From Chitinophaga deserti (GTDB lineage Bacteria; Bacteroidota; Bacteroidia; Chitinophagales; Chitinophagaceae): a stretch of DNA of 64,000 nt. Positions 1 through 7,759 of the stretch are shown one piece after another. The stretch lies in contig NZ_QFFK01000013.1 of assembly GCF_003149455.1 (NCBI RefSeq), positions 1 through 64,000 on the forward strand, written 5' to 3'. The translations under genes and the position numbers were made by a program. A model generated the notes under the pieces. That model searched no databases and was not told where the DNA came from. It saw only the letters and a program-made list of their open reading frames with translations. Position 1 is the first letter of the stretch. The number at the start of each line of letters is the position of its first letter.

Positions 1-126
1 TCGGGAGGACACCTTTACAGACTTTTGAAGAAACACTACCTTTAGCCAAAGAAAAACAGCTGGACGATATACCGCCAGCTGCCTAATATTTTAACCCGAC
101 TGTCAGGGCAAATCGGAACTATTACA
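1..126 (+). mobile_element. Right end of an insertion sequence
   Basis: This segment contains the transposase stop (84-86) and then a short AT-rich stretch. It ends at an inferred terminus where, read on the minus strand inward from 126, the sequence starts TGTAATAGTTCCGATTTGCC. A TGT-initial terminus close behind the transposase stop is typical of IS3/IS481-like elements. The other end and any target duplication are outside the window, so the boundary is inferred and not proven. Confidence 0.45.
3..86 (+). CDS. Transposase C-terminus (partial, IS481/integrase-core type)
   Basis: The window begins inside this gene. The only long open plus-strand frame before the stop at 84-86 reads GRTPLQTFEETLPLAKEK and a few more residues. 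The G-R-T-P-x-Q-T-F start followed by L-A-x-E-K is what I know from the C-termini of IS481-like integrase-core transposases. Only about 27 residues are visible, so the DDE domain lies outside the window. The stop is followed about 40 bp later by what looks like the element end (to about 126). Alternative: the C-terminus of another rve-fold transposase such as IS3 OrfB. Confidence 0.5.
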   Translation, partial: GRTPLQTFEETLPLAKEKQLDDIPPAA

Positions 127-906
127 ATTTAGGGCAGCCTCCCTCATCAAATCAAACCGCTCCTTCCGCCCTACCCCTTGCCTGATCAAAAATGCATTTA
201 GATTCTCCAGATTGGAAAGTACAATCAGCCTGTGAGTATCAACACAATCCCTGATTGATTTTCGTTGCTTTGCTTCTTCAGGATATTTCTCCTTCCATTG
301 CTTCGCAGTAAGGCCGAATAATGCCAGATTGATCAGGTCTGCCTCTTCACCATATATGTACACATCTTGTTTCTGATGTATATCACTCCATGGAATGAGC
401 TTTTCCCTGATTGCGTCTGTATGAATACAGTTGTTCGTGGCTGCCAGTGCTCTCCTGAAGTTCCATTCCAGCTGATGGGTGTTGCTTTCAACTTCCTTTA
501 AACGTTGGAATTCTTTAATAAGATACAGTTTGAAAGCCGCACTTATCCACGAACCAAATTCAAAGGCAATATCCTTATGCGCATATGTACCGCCGTAGCG
601 TCCTGCTTTGGATATCAGGCCAACCGCACGAGTTTTTCCCGTCCATTCTTTCACACTGATCTTGAACGAATTAAGACCAGCCTGACTTTTAAGTCTGTCG
701 TATTCAACGTAATTAAAATTGGGATTATTAATACTTTCCCAAATACCCAGAAACTCTACAGTATTCCTGTTCCTCAGCCAATTCTCAATAAAATAGTTGC
801 CTTCTTTTGCCTTCACCATATCAGTTATAGAAATGTAATCGCTGTGGTTGTGATCCACTACAGCAATTGAAATACTGTCTACGTTAATGACTCTTTTCTT
901 TACCAT
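103..906 (-). CDS. KilA-N domain protein (C-terminus probably clipped)
   Basis: 267 residues. The N-terminal ~125 residues fit the KilA-N fold: the stretch from DYISITDMVKAKEG through ENWLRNRNTVEFLGIWE, then TYAHKDIAFEFGSWISAAF, is the classic conserved block of this DNA-binding domain, found in phage and bacterial accessory proteins. The C-terminal half is helical and of unknown role, with a segment 'LSNLENLNAFLIRQGVGRKE' near the end. No signal peptide or membrane segment is present, so it is presumably cytoplasmic. The last seven residues and the stop are encoded by what looks like an insertion-sequence terminus, so the native C-terminus may have been replaced. No phage genes lie beside it. 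The domain assignment is strong, the function unknown. Confidence 0.8.
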   Translation of the reverse strand: MVKKRVINVDSISIAVVDHNHSDYISITDMVKAKEGNYFIENWLRNRNTVEFLGIWESINNPNFNYVEYDRLKSQAGLNSFKISVKEWTGKTRAVGLISKAGRYGGTYAHKDIAFEFGSWISAAFKLYLIKEFQRLKEVESNTHQLEWNFRRALAATNNCIHTDAIREKLIPWSDIHQKQDVYIYGEEADLINLALFGLTAKQWKEKYPEEAKQRKSIRDCVDTHRLIVLSNLENLNAFLIRQGVGRKERFDLMREAALNCNSSDLP

Positions 907-1094
907 AGTTCTACTTTTAAGGTTATCAATACAATGAATTATACTTTCTTTAAATGCATTTTATTAGCCCAATCCCTTATCGGGATTCAAGTTAACCCGA
1001 GCAGAAGTATGTAATTTTAACTACCCCGAGTTCTGGGTAATTAAAACACTGCCCTCCCGCCACCTCTGAAATTTTTACTAAATTGGGCTTAGAT

Positions 1095-1673
1095 ATGGAC
1101 ATCAAAACCCAACTCCGCCAGCACTTTGCACAACTCGTTTCCCTCACAGACGACGAGTTCGAACGCATCTGGTCTCACTTCTCCCTTAAAAAGCTCAAAA
1201 AGCGCCAGTTCCTCGTACAGGAAGGCGATCATGTGAAATACCACTACTTTGTCGCAAAAGGACTGCTGAAAGCTTCCTATACCGACGAATCCGGCAAGGA
1301 ACACATCCTCCAGTTTGCCATGGAAGACTGGTGGATCTCCGACTACCTGGCGCTTTACAACAATACCCCGGCCACACTCAGCATCGATTGCATCGAAGAC
1401 AGTGAAGTACTCACTCTCTCCGACGAAGACCGCCAGAAACTCACCCGCGAAATCCATGCATTCTCTAACTTCTTCCTCCAGAAGAAAAACGCCGGATATG
1501 TAGGTCTTCAGCAAAGGGTGTTGCTCCTCCTCTTCAAGAACCCCCGCGAACGCTACGAGCGCCTGCAGGAATTGCAGCCCCGGTTGTTGCAGCGGGTACC
1601 TAAAACCCTACTCGCATCGTACCTGGGTGTATCCCGCGAAAGCCTCAGCAGATTGTATCAGGGCGAACTGTGA
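1095..1673 (+). CDS. Crp/Fnr family transcriptional regulator
   Basis: 192 residues from the ATG at 1095; an in-frame TTG four codons upstream is less likely. The N-terminal part (about 20-115) is a cyclic-nucleotide-binding-like beta-roll ('FLVQEGDHVKYHYFVAKGLL', then 'EHILQFAMEDWW'). A C-terminal winged HTH follows, ending in 'LASYLGVSRESLSRLYQGEL' as recognition helix. No cysteines are arranged for an Fe-S cluster, so it belongs to the large Bacteroidota group of Crp-like proteins that may not bind cAMP. The last ~60 bp are repeated several times downstream (1681-1952). The next gene, a DJ-1/PfpI protein, has its own promoter and is a plausible target; that link is inference from position. 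Confidence 0.9.
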   Translation: MDIKTQLRQHFAQLVSLTDDEFERIWSHFSLKKLKKRQFLVQEGDHVKYHYFVAKGLLKASYTDESGKEHILQFAMEDWWISDYLALYNNTPATLSIDCIEDSEVLTLSDEDRQKLTREIHAFSNFFLQKKNAGYVGLQQRVLLLLFKNPRERYERLQELQPRLLQRVPKTLLASYLGVSRESLSRLYQGEL

Positions 1674-1952
1674 CCTATAAACCCCTTCTCACATCGTCCC
1701 CCGATGTTTCCCTCTGAAGCCTCAGCAGAAGTACCAGGGCGAACTGTGAACCGGAAACCCCTTCTCACATCGTCCCCCGATGTTTCCCTCTGAAGCCTCA
1801 GCAGAAGTACCAGGGTGAACTGTGCCCCGGAATCCCCTGCTCATATCTTACCTCTCTGTATCCTTCGAATGCCCAATTTAATCCCCCTCCACACATCGTA
1901 CCTCACCACACCCCGCGAAAGCCTCAGCAGACTTTATCAGGGCGAACTGTGA
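1611..1952 (+). repeat. Degenerate tandem copies of the regulator's 3' end
   Basis: The last ~63 bp of the Crp-like gene (1611-1673, coding for the recognition helix and stop) reappear at about 1681-1756, 1757-1832 and 1882-1952, with a weaker trace at 1833-1880. The first three copies have an exact 76-bp period, judged by the homologous stop triplets at 1671, 1747 and 1823. Copies two and three are almost identical, have a 1-bp deletion and carry an in-frame stop. The last copy keeps the reading frame and encodes PRESLSRLYQGEL plus stop, as in the gene. This 388-bp gap therefore consists mostly of recycled coding sequence. Confidence 0.85.
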
Positions 1953-1987
1953 TCCGGATCACATCTTTTTAGTGCGGCACCTCAACT

Positions 1988-2015
1988 TTTGCCTTCCCTG
2001 CCTGTTCTAATTTTG
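1988..2015 (+). promoter_or_regulatory. Candidate promoter of the DJ-1/PfpI gene
   Basis: TTTG at 1988-1991 and TAATTTTG at 2008-2015, a full match to the Bacteroidota -7 element TAnnTTTG. The spacing is 16 nt, slightly short of the usual 17-23. The predicted start is near 2020, giving a leader of about 40 nt before the ATG at 2062. Confidence 0.6.
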
Positions 2016-2061
2016 TACTGTCAAAACGACAAAATCAATTGAACAAGCAAAAAGCAATCGT

Positions 2062-2754
2062 ATGAACGTCCTCAAAATTCTCATTGTACTTACCTCCCAT
2101 AGCCAGCTCGGCAATACCGGAGAAAAAACCGGCTTCTGGGTAGAAGAATTCGCAGCTCCCTACTACGCCCTGGCAGATGCCGGCGCACAGATCACCATCG
2201 CATCCCCCCTCGGCGGACAACCACCCATTGATCCCAAGAGCGAACTGCCCGACTTCCAGACTGAAGCCACCAAACGCTTCTTCGCTGATAAAGCCCTGCA
2301 AACTAAACTGGCTTCCACAGTAAAGCTGGATCAGGTGAACGCTGCAGATTATGACGCAGTTTTCTACCCCGGCGGCCACGGCCCCCTGTGGGACCTTACC
2401 ACCAATAAAGCTTCCATTGCACTCATTGAGCAGTTCTACAACGCAGGCAAACCCGTTGCGGCTGTGTGCCATGCACCGGCAGTGCTGCTTCATACGAAGA
2501 AAGCCAATGGCGAGCCCCTCGTTAAAGGACTGCAGGTAACCGGCTTTTCAAACACCGAAGAAGAAGGTGTGCAACTGACGAAAGTGGTCCCCTTCCTGCT
2601 GGAAGATGAACTGAAGAAAAACGGCGGACAATACAGCAAAGGCGCAGACTGGGGCAGCTACGTCCTGAAAGACGGGCACCTCATTACCGGCCAGAACCCT
2701 GCTTCCTCCGAAGAAGCAGCGAAACAGTTGCTGACATTGCTGCAGAAGAAATAA
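2062..2754 (+). CDS. DJ-1/PfpI family protein (type 1 glutamine amidotransferase-like)
   Basis: 230 residues, no signal peptide. Typical Hsp31/YajL-superfamily features: acidic residues E28/E29 in 'FWVEEFAAPYYAL', the loop 'YPGGHGPLWDL' at about 102-112, and the nucleophile elbow 'AAVCHAPAVLL' with C136 followed by H137. Members act as protein or methylglyoxal deglycases, glyoxalase III enzymes or chaperones; the length and the GHGxxWD loop place it nearest the glyoxalase III/Hsp31-like branch. It has its own promoter and a clear terminator, so it is monocistronic. It lies downstream of the Crp-like regulator and may be a stress gene under its control. The exact activity cannot be read from sequence. 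Confidence 0.9.
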   Translation: MNVLKILIVLTSHSQLGNTGEKTGFWVEEFAAPYYALADAGAQITIASPLGGQPPIDPKSELPDFQTEATKRFFADKALQTKLASTVKLDQVNAADYDAVFYPGGHGPLWDLTTNKASIALIEQFYNAGKPVAAVCHAPAVLLHTKKANGEPLVKGLQVTGFSNTEEEGVQLTKVVPFLLEDELKKNGGQYSKGADWGSYVLKDGHLITGQNPASSEEAAKQLLTLLQKK

Positions 2755-2784
2755 ACCCATAAGGGTTTCATACTCGGAAACAAT

Positions 2785-2816
2785 GCCCGGAGGCTTTTGC
2801 CTTCGGGCTTTTGTTT
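2785..2816 (+). terminator. Intrinsic terminator after the DJ-1/PfpI gene
   Basis: A 9-bp stem with one G-U pair (2785-2793 with 2800-2808), a 6-nt loop, then TTTTGTTT. A smaller AAACCC/GGGTTT hairpin overlaps the gene's stop at 2753-2768. Confidence 0.8.
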
Positions 2817-2846
2817 CTTATACAGGAAACGCAGGCATCCCCCACC

Positions 2847-3332
2847 TCATGGCGCCACCTGCACCTCTCCCGCAAAGCTTACCGGCGCACCATCCAGATC
2901 AATCTTCCAGCGTTCCTGCCTGATCCATTGCCGCACCATTCTCCGGCCAGTTGTACTGGTAAGTAAAGCCAGCGGGGAAATATACCCCAGGTAGGCCCGC
3001 TCCGTCCGCATCCAGCGGTTAAACAGCTGTATATCCCCGCTTGCTGCATATCCTTTCCCGTAAATGATGAGGATATCCAGGAAGCGTTCGCGAAGCGGCC
3101 TGTCTAAGTAGAGGTTAAGCTTATACTCAGGCAGCAGCAGTGCGTCTATCTGCAATACATGGCATAGCTCCAGCCAGGATATCTTCGTCATTCTGGCAAA
3201 CTCGAAGAGCTGTCCGGCTGCGAGTACCCTGCCGCCTAAAGCCTTACTGCTGCGGCTGGGATGGTAGCCCAGATCAATAACGGATCCCGGGCACACGTGG
3301 AAATAAGGCAATTCAATAGATTGCGGTTCCAT
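2847..3332 (-). CDS. Xre/MbcA/ParS-type antitoxin, toxin-binding domain (DUF2384), no toxin nearby
   Basis: 161 residues. The C-terminal half reads as the MbcA/ParS/Xre toxin-binding domain: a helix 'ILIIYGKGYAASGD', then 'FNRWMRTERAYLGYISPLAL' and 'LLTSTTGRRMVRQWI', matching the family pattern of a WL-type segment, an LGG/P-LeLL turn and a T-x-x-G-x-x-x-V helix. The middle part ('MTKISWLELCHVLQID') looks like the degenerate Xre-type HTH that precedes it in this family. Such proteins normally sit just upstream of a RES-domain toxin that depletes NAD. None is found here; the upstream neighbour is an 80-residue protein of unknown type. It is therefore an orphan, or its toxin is novel. Confidence 0.6.
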   Translation of the reverse strand: MEPQSIELPYFHVCPGSVIDLGYHPSRSSKALGGRVLAAGQLFEFARMTKISWLELCHVLQIDALLLPEYKLNLYLDRPLRERFLDILIIYGKGYAASGDIQLFNRWMRTERAYLGYISPLALLTSTTGRRMVRQWIRQERWKIDLDGAPVSFAGEVQVAP

Positions 3333-3426
3333 ATGGATTGGTTTTTACATTTACAGGGAGAAACCGGCTAACAAACGGGCACAAACTGTGCAGGTATTTT
3401 TAAGGTTAACTTATTGGGATTAACAA

Positions 3427-3669
3427 TCACACACTCATTTGCGACTGATACCGGGCGTACATTTCATCCAGTACATCGCCACACTGTTCGGTAAAGAATA
3501 ACATATTGGCGCGCACTTCGCTGGTCCACATATCTGCATGGGCACTTCCCATGGCGGCCAGTAACAATTCCCAAAGGATTTTGCGTGCTTCCTGCGGTGC
3601 GGGATAACTTGCGATAAAGTCATCTATGACCGAGGGAGCGGGCCTTGCTGCTGCGGCTTGTCTCTTCAT
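3427..3669 (-). CDS. Small hypothetical protein (80 aa)
   Basis: 80 residues, no signal or membrane segment. It is rich in helix formers: 'PSVIDDFIASYPAPQEARKI' leads into a leucine-rich helix 'LWELLLAAMGSAHADMW', and it ends with 'DVLDEMYARYQSQMSV'. I do not recognise the family. It lies 94 bp upstream of and on the same strand as the DUF2384-type antitoxin and could be co-transcribed with it. It has no RES, PIN or RelE-like motifs, so I do not call it a toxin. Its reality is supported by its position and a normal ATG. Confidence 0.55.
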   Translation of the reverse strand: MKRQAAAARPAPSVIDDFIASYPAPQEARKILWELLLAAMGSAHADMWTSEVRANMLFFTEQCGDVLDEMYARYQSQMSV

Positions 3670-4136
3670 ACATAAAACTTTTAAGCGTTAAAGTTTAGGT
3701 ATCTGCTGAGTGCCGCAATCTTTTAAAAGATGCGGAACCCAACTTGCTTAACAAAGGTCCTAGGAGACCCCAAAGAGACAAGAAGGGCCCGCACCTGTAA
3801 GGTACAAGCCTTTCTCTAAAAACTCTCTTTGAATTGAATTTCCTAGGTTCTTGTTAAGAGAATTAAAGAAATAGCTGGTTATATCTAGCTAATATTTTTG
3901 TGAAATCGAAAGTAGAGAAAAGAGAAATACAAAACGTTTTTGAGTGCATTTTTTTCACCGAGAATATCTCCGAAAATCGGAGGTTATTTAGGTTCATTTT
4001 TTATGTTAAAAGTTCTGGCACTTTCGTATATTCATACATAGTAAATACGCCCTATAACTCCAATTTAATACATTATTAACTGCTCACTACAATGAGCAAC
4101 TATTCTAAACCCACAATTTAAAAGCAAACCCCCGCT
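3670..4136. other. AT-rich intergenic stretch
   Basis: 467 bp without a convincing gene. It holds a -7-like TATTTTTG at 3893-3900 without a well-placed -33 element, a short hairpin CTCCG/CGGAG at 3968-3982, and a TGCTCA/TGAGCA hairpin at 4081-4098 just before the next gene. It marks the left edge of a region visibly richer in A+T than the rest of the window. I see no tRNA and no insertion-sequence end here. Confidence 0.5.
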
Positions 4137-4472
4137 ATGAAAAAAGCCTACAAATTATGCGTTGTATTAACGATGATTGCATGGAGCATCCCCTTTTCCA
4201 GTGCTTTAGCCCAAAAGAAAATCGGAGAAGCCAAACTACCTACCGGAGAGTACATCGTAGTGTTCGACGATATGACCTGGATGTATCGGGATGTCAATAA
4301 GAGTGTACGGAAAACCAGCTTAGAAAGTAACAGAACAATTCAGACGGTTAAACCCATTTACAAACCAACAGAATCCAGCAACAACTATTCCTCCACATGC
4401 GGAGCCAGAACTAAAAAAGGAGGTGCCTGCAGAAGGGTTGTAAAAGGTGGCGGGAGGTGCTGGCAGCATTAA
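4137..4472 (+). CDS. Secreted small protein with C-terminal Cys/His motif (DUF5763-like)
   Basis: 111 residues. A signal peptide (about 1-25, cleaved after SSALA or AQ) is followed by a short beta-rich segment ('GEYIVVFDDMTWMYRD'), a polar linker, and a compact C-terminal motif with C88, C98, C108 and H111 in the context CGARTKKGGACRR...GRCWQH. The pattern C-x-A-x-T-K-K-G-x2-C ... C-W-x-H is one I know from many small Bacteroidota proteins of unknown function (DUF5763 and relatives), probably a metal knuckle. Attachment to an exported protein means a periplasmic or surface location. The function is unknown. Confidence 0.7.
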   Translation: MKKAYKLCVVLTMIAWSIPFSSALAQKKIGEAKLPTGEYIVVFDDMTWMYRDVNKSVRKTSLESNRTIQTVKPIYKPTESSNNYSSTCGARTKKGGACRRVVKGGGRCWQH

Positions 4473-4486
4473 TATGCCTACCGGTA

Positions 4487-5956
4487 TCAATCTATACTGT
4501 TTTCCTTTAGCAATTTATCAAACGCTTTACCACCCCAGTCTTTCTTCAAATTTGGATTACGACCGGGGGCTTCTTTGATCCGTTTATTGATTGAAGGATC
4601 ACCGATAGCGATTAATACTTCCACTGTTTTTAAATAAATATGCGGATTAGTCTCAGTTTCCAGCCTGGCAAAAAAAGATTCTACCAGGGAGGTATCATTT
4701 ATCTGTCCGGCTTTGTCTGCCACCTCCAGGAATGAATGCACATTCACAGTACGGATGTTTTTATTGATCAGGTCCAATGCTGCAGGCCTGTCATATGCCA
4801 GTAAAGTATCCATCATCACTGGCAGCAGTCCTACTGATGCTGCTTCATAACCAGCATAACCTCCGGTACTCAGGTAGTAAAAGTCATCTAAGTTCCGGAG
4901 GGTTTTCTTAATTAGACTTAAGCCTCTTGCCGGGTTCTCCGGATATAACTTTTCAAACATTGCAGTAGAAATCCGCTTTTCGTTCTCCCAGATATCCCAT
5001 AGCAAGTCATTATAGTATGGCGTATAATGTGTTGAGACTGCGTCAAAAACAAAGTTGATATGATACTTCCGGATATCCTCATCCATGCTTTTCGTGAATG
5101 GGATTTTCAGAAGCTTTAAGGACGCATCATTTTTATAGCTGGCTATGGCATTGTAAAGCCCCTTCCATTCGGAAGCCAGCCTGTCTTTACCCACTGCTGA
5201 CTTAACTGCGCTGTTTAATTCAGGTAGAAAATCGGGATGTGGAAATTCGCTGATAGCGTAATAGTTCAGGCAAACTTCACTTCCATTATCTCTTTTCCTC
5301 TTATGACTGAAGATAAGCGGAATATCGGCTACCCTTTTGAAACTGGCTAACTTTTCCAACGCGTCCTGATTATTTTCATTCACGACGACTTCCCTCACCC
5401 GATTATAAGTTTTCTCATTCATGGGGGCAGTTAAAATGGCTCTTCTGATGGAAAACAATTCATTGGGGGTAAATAATAGCATACTATCCAGATATGCATA
5501 CTCTTCCGGCTTCAGCCTTAGCGTATCATCACGCCTGTATACCGGTCTTATAGATTCAACAAAGTAATCACCTACTTTATTATAACTGCCAATGCACCCA
5601 AAATGCATTTTAACTATTGCGGTATCATTGAAATGCTTGAGTACAATGGGTAACAGCTTCACATCACCGCGATTATTTAAAGCCCAGAAAGCGTAGCAGC
5701 GTACTGTGGGGTTTGGGTGATCTGTTAGCGTAATCAATTCTTTCTGAGTGGCGGCTTTCTCCAGTAATTCAAAATTTTCGTACTGCATGGGCCTCTCGCC
5801 CCCATCACCTATTACAGGTCCCTTCAATACATTTACCTTTTCGATGGCAGAAATCAATTCGGCAGTTTTATGGGAAATAGTACCATGATCAAACCTTGTT
5901 TGTGCATTACAAGCAATTGATATCGTCAGGATGATAAGGGAAAGGGATACTTTCAT
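4487..5956 (-). CDS. Exported HEAT-repeat-like protein
   Basis: 489 residues with a signal peptide ('LSLIILTISIACNAQ'). An early segment 'LTDHPNPTVRCYAFWALNN' is a recognisable HEAT/PBS-lyase-like repeat (the P-x-V-R-x-x-A-x-x-A-L pattern). Weaker helical repeats follow, for example near 'NQDALEKLASFKRVADIPLI' and at the C-terminus around 'KTVEVLIAIGDPSINKRIK'. It is therefore an alpha-solenoid, probably periplasmic, serving as a binding scaffold rather than an enzyme. It converges on the 111-aa secreted protein with only 14 bp between stops. The function is not recognisable. Confidence 0.75.
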   Translation of the reverse strand: MKVSLSLIILTISIACNAQTRFDHGTISHKTAELISAIEKVNVLKGPVIGDGGERPMQYENFELLEKAATQKELITLTDHPNPTVRCYAFWALNNRGDVKLLPIVLKHFNDTAIVKMHFGCIGSYNKVGDYFVESIRPVYRRDDTLRLKPEEYAYLDSMLLFTPNELFSIRRAILTAPMNEKTYNRVREVVVNENNQDALEKLASFKRVADIPLIFSHKRKRDNGSEVCLNYYAISEFPHPDFLPELNSAVKSAVGKDRLASEWKGLYNAIASYKNDASLKLLKIPFTKSMDEDIRKYHINFVFDAVSTHYTPYYNDLLWDIWENEKRISTAMFEKLYPENPARGLSLIKKTLRNLDDFYYLSTGGYAGYEAASVGLLPVMMDTLLAYDRPAALDLINKNIRTVNVHSFLEVADKAGQINDTSLVESFFARLETETNPHIYLKTVEVLIAIGDPSINKRIKEAPGRNPNLKKDWGGKAFDKLLKENSID

Positions 5957-6112
5957 AAGTATTAATTACAATAAATATATACAATCCACTCCTGTCTATA
6001 TTAACCGGCTCTCACCCAGCCGCATGATTTAGGTTTACTTTAACATTAAATACTGATACGAACCGGAGATATCCTTATATTTATCAGGACATTATCCCAT
6101 AAACCTATTACC

Positions 6113-6406
6113 ATGCGCCGTTTCAGGTTTAACTACCTCAAATTCTTTATCCCGCTGGGAGTTCTTTTAGGCCTTACGATTTATTACAATACCAGTTACT
6201 ACATCCGTAATCATGAATGGAAACATTCCCAATACGATTCTCTGGGCGACTGGATTGAATTCACCAATCCTTTTTACTATGACCTGCAATGGCGGACCAT
6301 ATACAAACAACATACCCCCCGGGATAGTATTGATCTGCTTTCAGAAACATGCTGCCTCAAATACAACCAGCGGGATTATGTTTACTCCTCCTCTTCATCA
6401 TCCTGA
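6113..6406 (+). CDS. Small membrane-anchored hypothetical protein (97 aa)
   Basis: 97 residues. The basic N-terminus (MRRFRFNYLK) precedes one hydrophobic segment at about 11-25, so it is a signal anchor or uncleaved signal. A soluble tail rich in Y, W and D follows, ending in a six-serine run. I know no family for it. The neighbouring small genes are equally orphan, so codon-level support is limited, but the ATG, length and signal-anchor layout make it a likely gene. It is divergent from the HEAT-repeat protein. Confidence 0.5.
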   Translation: MRRFRFNYLKFFIPLGVLLGLTIYYNTSYYIRNHEWKHSQYDSLGDWIEFTNPFYYDLQWRTIYKQHTPRDSIDLLSETCCLKYNQRDYVYSSSSSS

Positions 6407-6562
6407 ACATTAAACCAATTATGCGTTTTCTGAATTTCAAGATACCTGAGATACCGGATACTAAATCTTAATTAATCAACTGTGGCACGATTTTCACTAC
6501 TTGATTAAAAGGCATGGAAAATATCCCATACGATCTCAATAATAACTTAAATCTCTCTTCCA

Positions 6563-6961
6563 ATGATACAATTCAGTTTGATTAGCCTTGTACATGCAGC
6601 AATGCTCACCTTCAGCAACCCTGCCTCCGAAGGCACTCCCCTCCCCATACCCCAGGTAATGGAAGCGAAAGTAATTGTAGAACCAATTAAAATCACCGAA
6701 TCAGATTATAAACTCCTGAAAGAAGATGAATACGCAATAGATCTGAAGATAACCAACCGGAAAAAGCTCAAAGCACTGCAAAAGGCAGTGCATCCGGTTA
6801 TAATGTTAACCTTAAACGGGAAGGAATATGTGGTCAGGGAAAACTATATGCTGAATGCATCCTTCCCTGCGAACTGTGATGCCTTTTACTCAGCCAGCCA
6901 GGCAGGTAAGATCGTTTGGGAGAAGTCTAAGGAGATCAATTTAAGGAAAGTACCGAAGTAA
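6563..6961 (+). CDS. Hypothetical exported protein (132 aa)
   Basis: 132 residues. The N-terminus 'MIQFSLISLVHAAMLTFSNP' looks like a weak signal peptide. The body is lysine/glutamate-rich with a beta-strand-like middle ('VHPVIMLTLNGKEYVVRENY') and ends in KVPK. No family recognised. It lies 38 bp upstream of the next plus-strand membrane protein and may be co-transcribed with it. Confidence 0.5.
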   Translation: MIQFSLISLVHAAMLTFSNPASEGTPLPIPQVMEAKVIVEPIKITESDYKLLKEDEYAIDLKITNRKKLKALQKAVHPVIMLTLNGKEYVVRENYMLNASFPANCDAFYSASQAGKIVWEKSKEINLRKVPK

Positions 6962-6999
6962 AGTGTTTTCTATTCTTTGCTATTAATCCCCCTTTAACT

Positions 7000-7410
7000 A
7001 TGAAAGGAAATCCAATTGGAAAAATTATCCTTTATATCTTCTTAAAGTATACCCTGCTTTATCTACTACTCATGGTTATTTGGGATAATGGTGCCTTAAT
7101 AAAATACGGAACGATTAACGACCTGAAAGGCTGGTTCTCCTATCTGTGTATATACTATTTAGTCCCAACATTTAGCTTAATCTTACTTTCATGGTTGCTC
7201 TACTTTTCGCTAACGATGAATAGCTTATCTGCTTTAATTGTACTCTTTAGCATTTACATACTGGCAGACTATTTAATGTTTGTATATCTCGTTGGTAATA
7301 GTTTTATCCATATTCATGGGTTCTACAGTATTCTGATAGGAACAACCCTTTTCCTGGCAATGTTTCACAAGCGGATCAGCAAACTGTACAAAGGAAAAAA
7401 CATTCAATAA
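7000..7410 (+). CDS. Hypothetical integral membrane protein (136 aa)
   Basis: 136 residues with four hydrophobic segments: about 8-28, 46-68, 71-93 and 100-125. Loops are short and the C-terminus is basic (HKRISKLYKGKN), which fits an inner-membrane protein with a cytoplasmic tail. No conserved catalytic or transport motif is visible. It is followed after 4 bp by a possible convergent micro-gene on the other strand. Confidence 0.55.
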   Translation: MKGNPIGKIILYIFLKYTLLYLLLMVIWDNGALIKYGTINDLKGWFSYLCIYYLVPTFSLILLSWLLYFSLTMNSLSALIVLFSIYILADYLMFVYLVGNSFIHIHGFYSILIGTTLFLAMFHKRISKLYKGKNIQ

Positions 7411-7414
7411 GTAG

Positions 7415-7534
7415 TTATATAATATCCTTTACTATAATTCTGTATGCTTTACTTGCTGCATTCAGCACTACGCATCCGAAGAATATAAAAATAGCCAGGG
7501 TATACAGCAGGTTCTGCGCTAACGTATCCGCCAT
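7415..7534 (-). CDS. Possible small membrane protein (39 aa)
   Basis: A 39-codon frame that begins MADTLAQNLLYTLAIF. Residues 8-26 form one hydrophobic helix ending in FFGCVVL, followed by a basic tail 'KAYRIIVKD'. The ATG at 7534 is preceded by GAGGAAATAA, a good Shine-Dalgarno-like site, which is unusual in this phylum where such sites are weak. It converges on the 136-aa membrane protein. No homology is known to me; it could be a chance frame. Confidence 0.35.
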   Translation of the reverse strand: MADTLAQNLLYTLAIFIFFGCVVLNAASKAYRIIVKDII

Positions 7535-7595
7535 TTATTTCCTCATTAACCATTATCATGACTAATTGCAGATAAATTACAAACTAAACAGAAAA

Positions 7596-7721
7596 ATGAA
7601 AATTACTTCTCTTACCACATTATCATTTCTCTTATGTTTTAATTGCTTTTCACAATCTGATACTATCATCAAAAAACAGGTGAAAGGATTTCTATTTTTG
7701 ACTAACTACAACTATCAATAA
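7596..7721 (+). pseudogene. 5' remnant of a paralogue of the next gene
   Basis: The ATG at 7596 opens a 41-codon frame with a clear signal peptide ('TLSFLLCFNCFSQ'), then a stretch ending GFLFLTNYNYQ and a stop. The intact gene at 7760 has the same order: a signal peptide, then GWLFLSNENFQYDW. The shared G-[FW]-L-F-L-[ST]-N-x-N-[YF]-Q block and position suggest an old tandem duplication of which only the start survives. Alternative: a genuine 21-residue secreted peptide. Confidence 0.45.
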
Positions 7722-7759
7722 AGATCCCTGCAGATTTTCATAAACAGATTAAACGAGGT

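Noticed and set aside
3893..3900. TATTTTTG as the promoter of the 111-aa secreted protein.
   Set aside because: No TTG lies 17-23 nt upstream, and the start codon is about 240 bp away.
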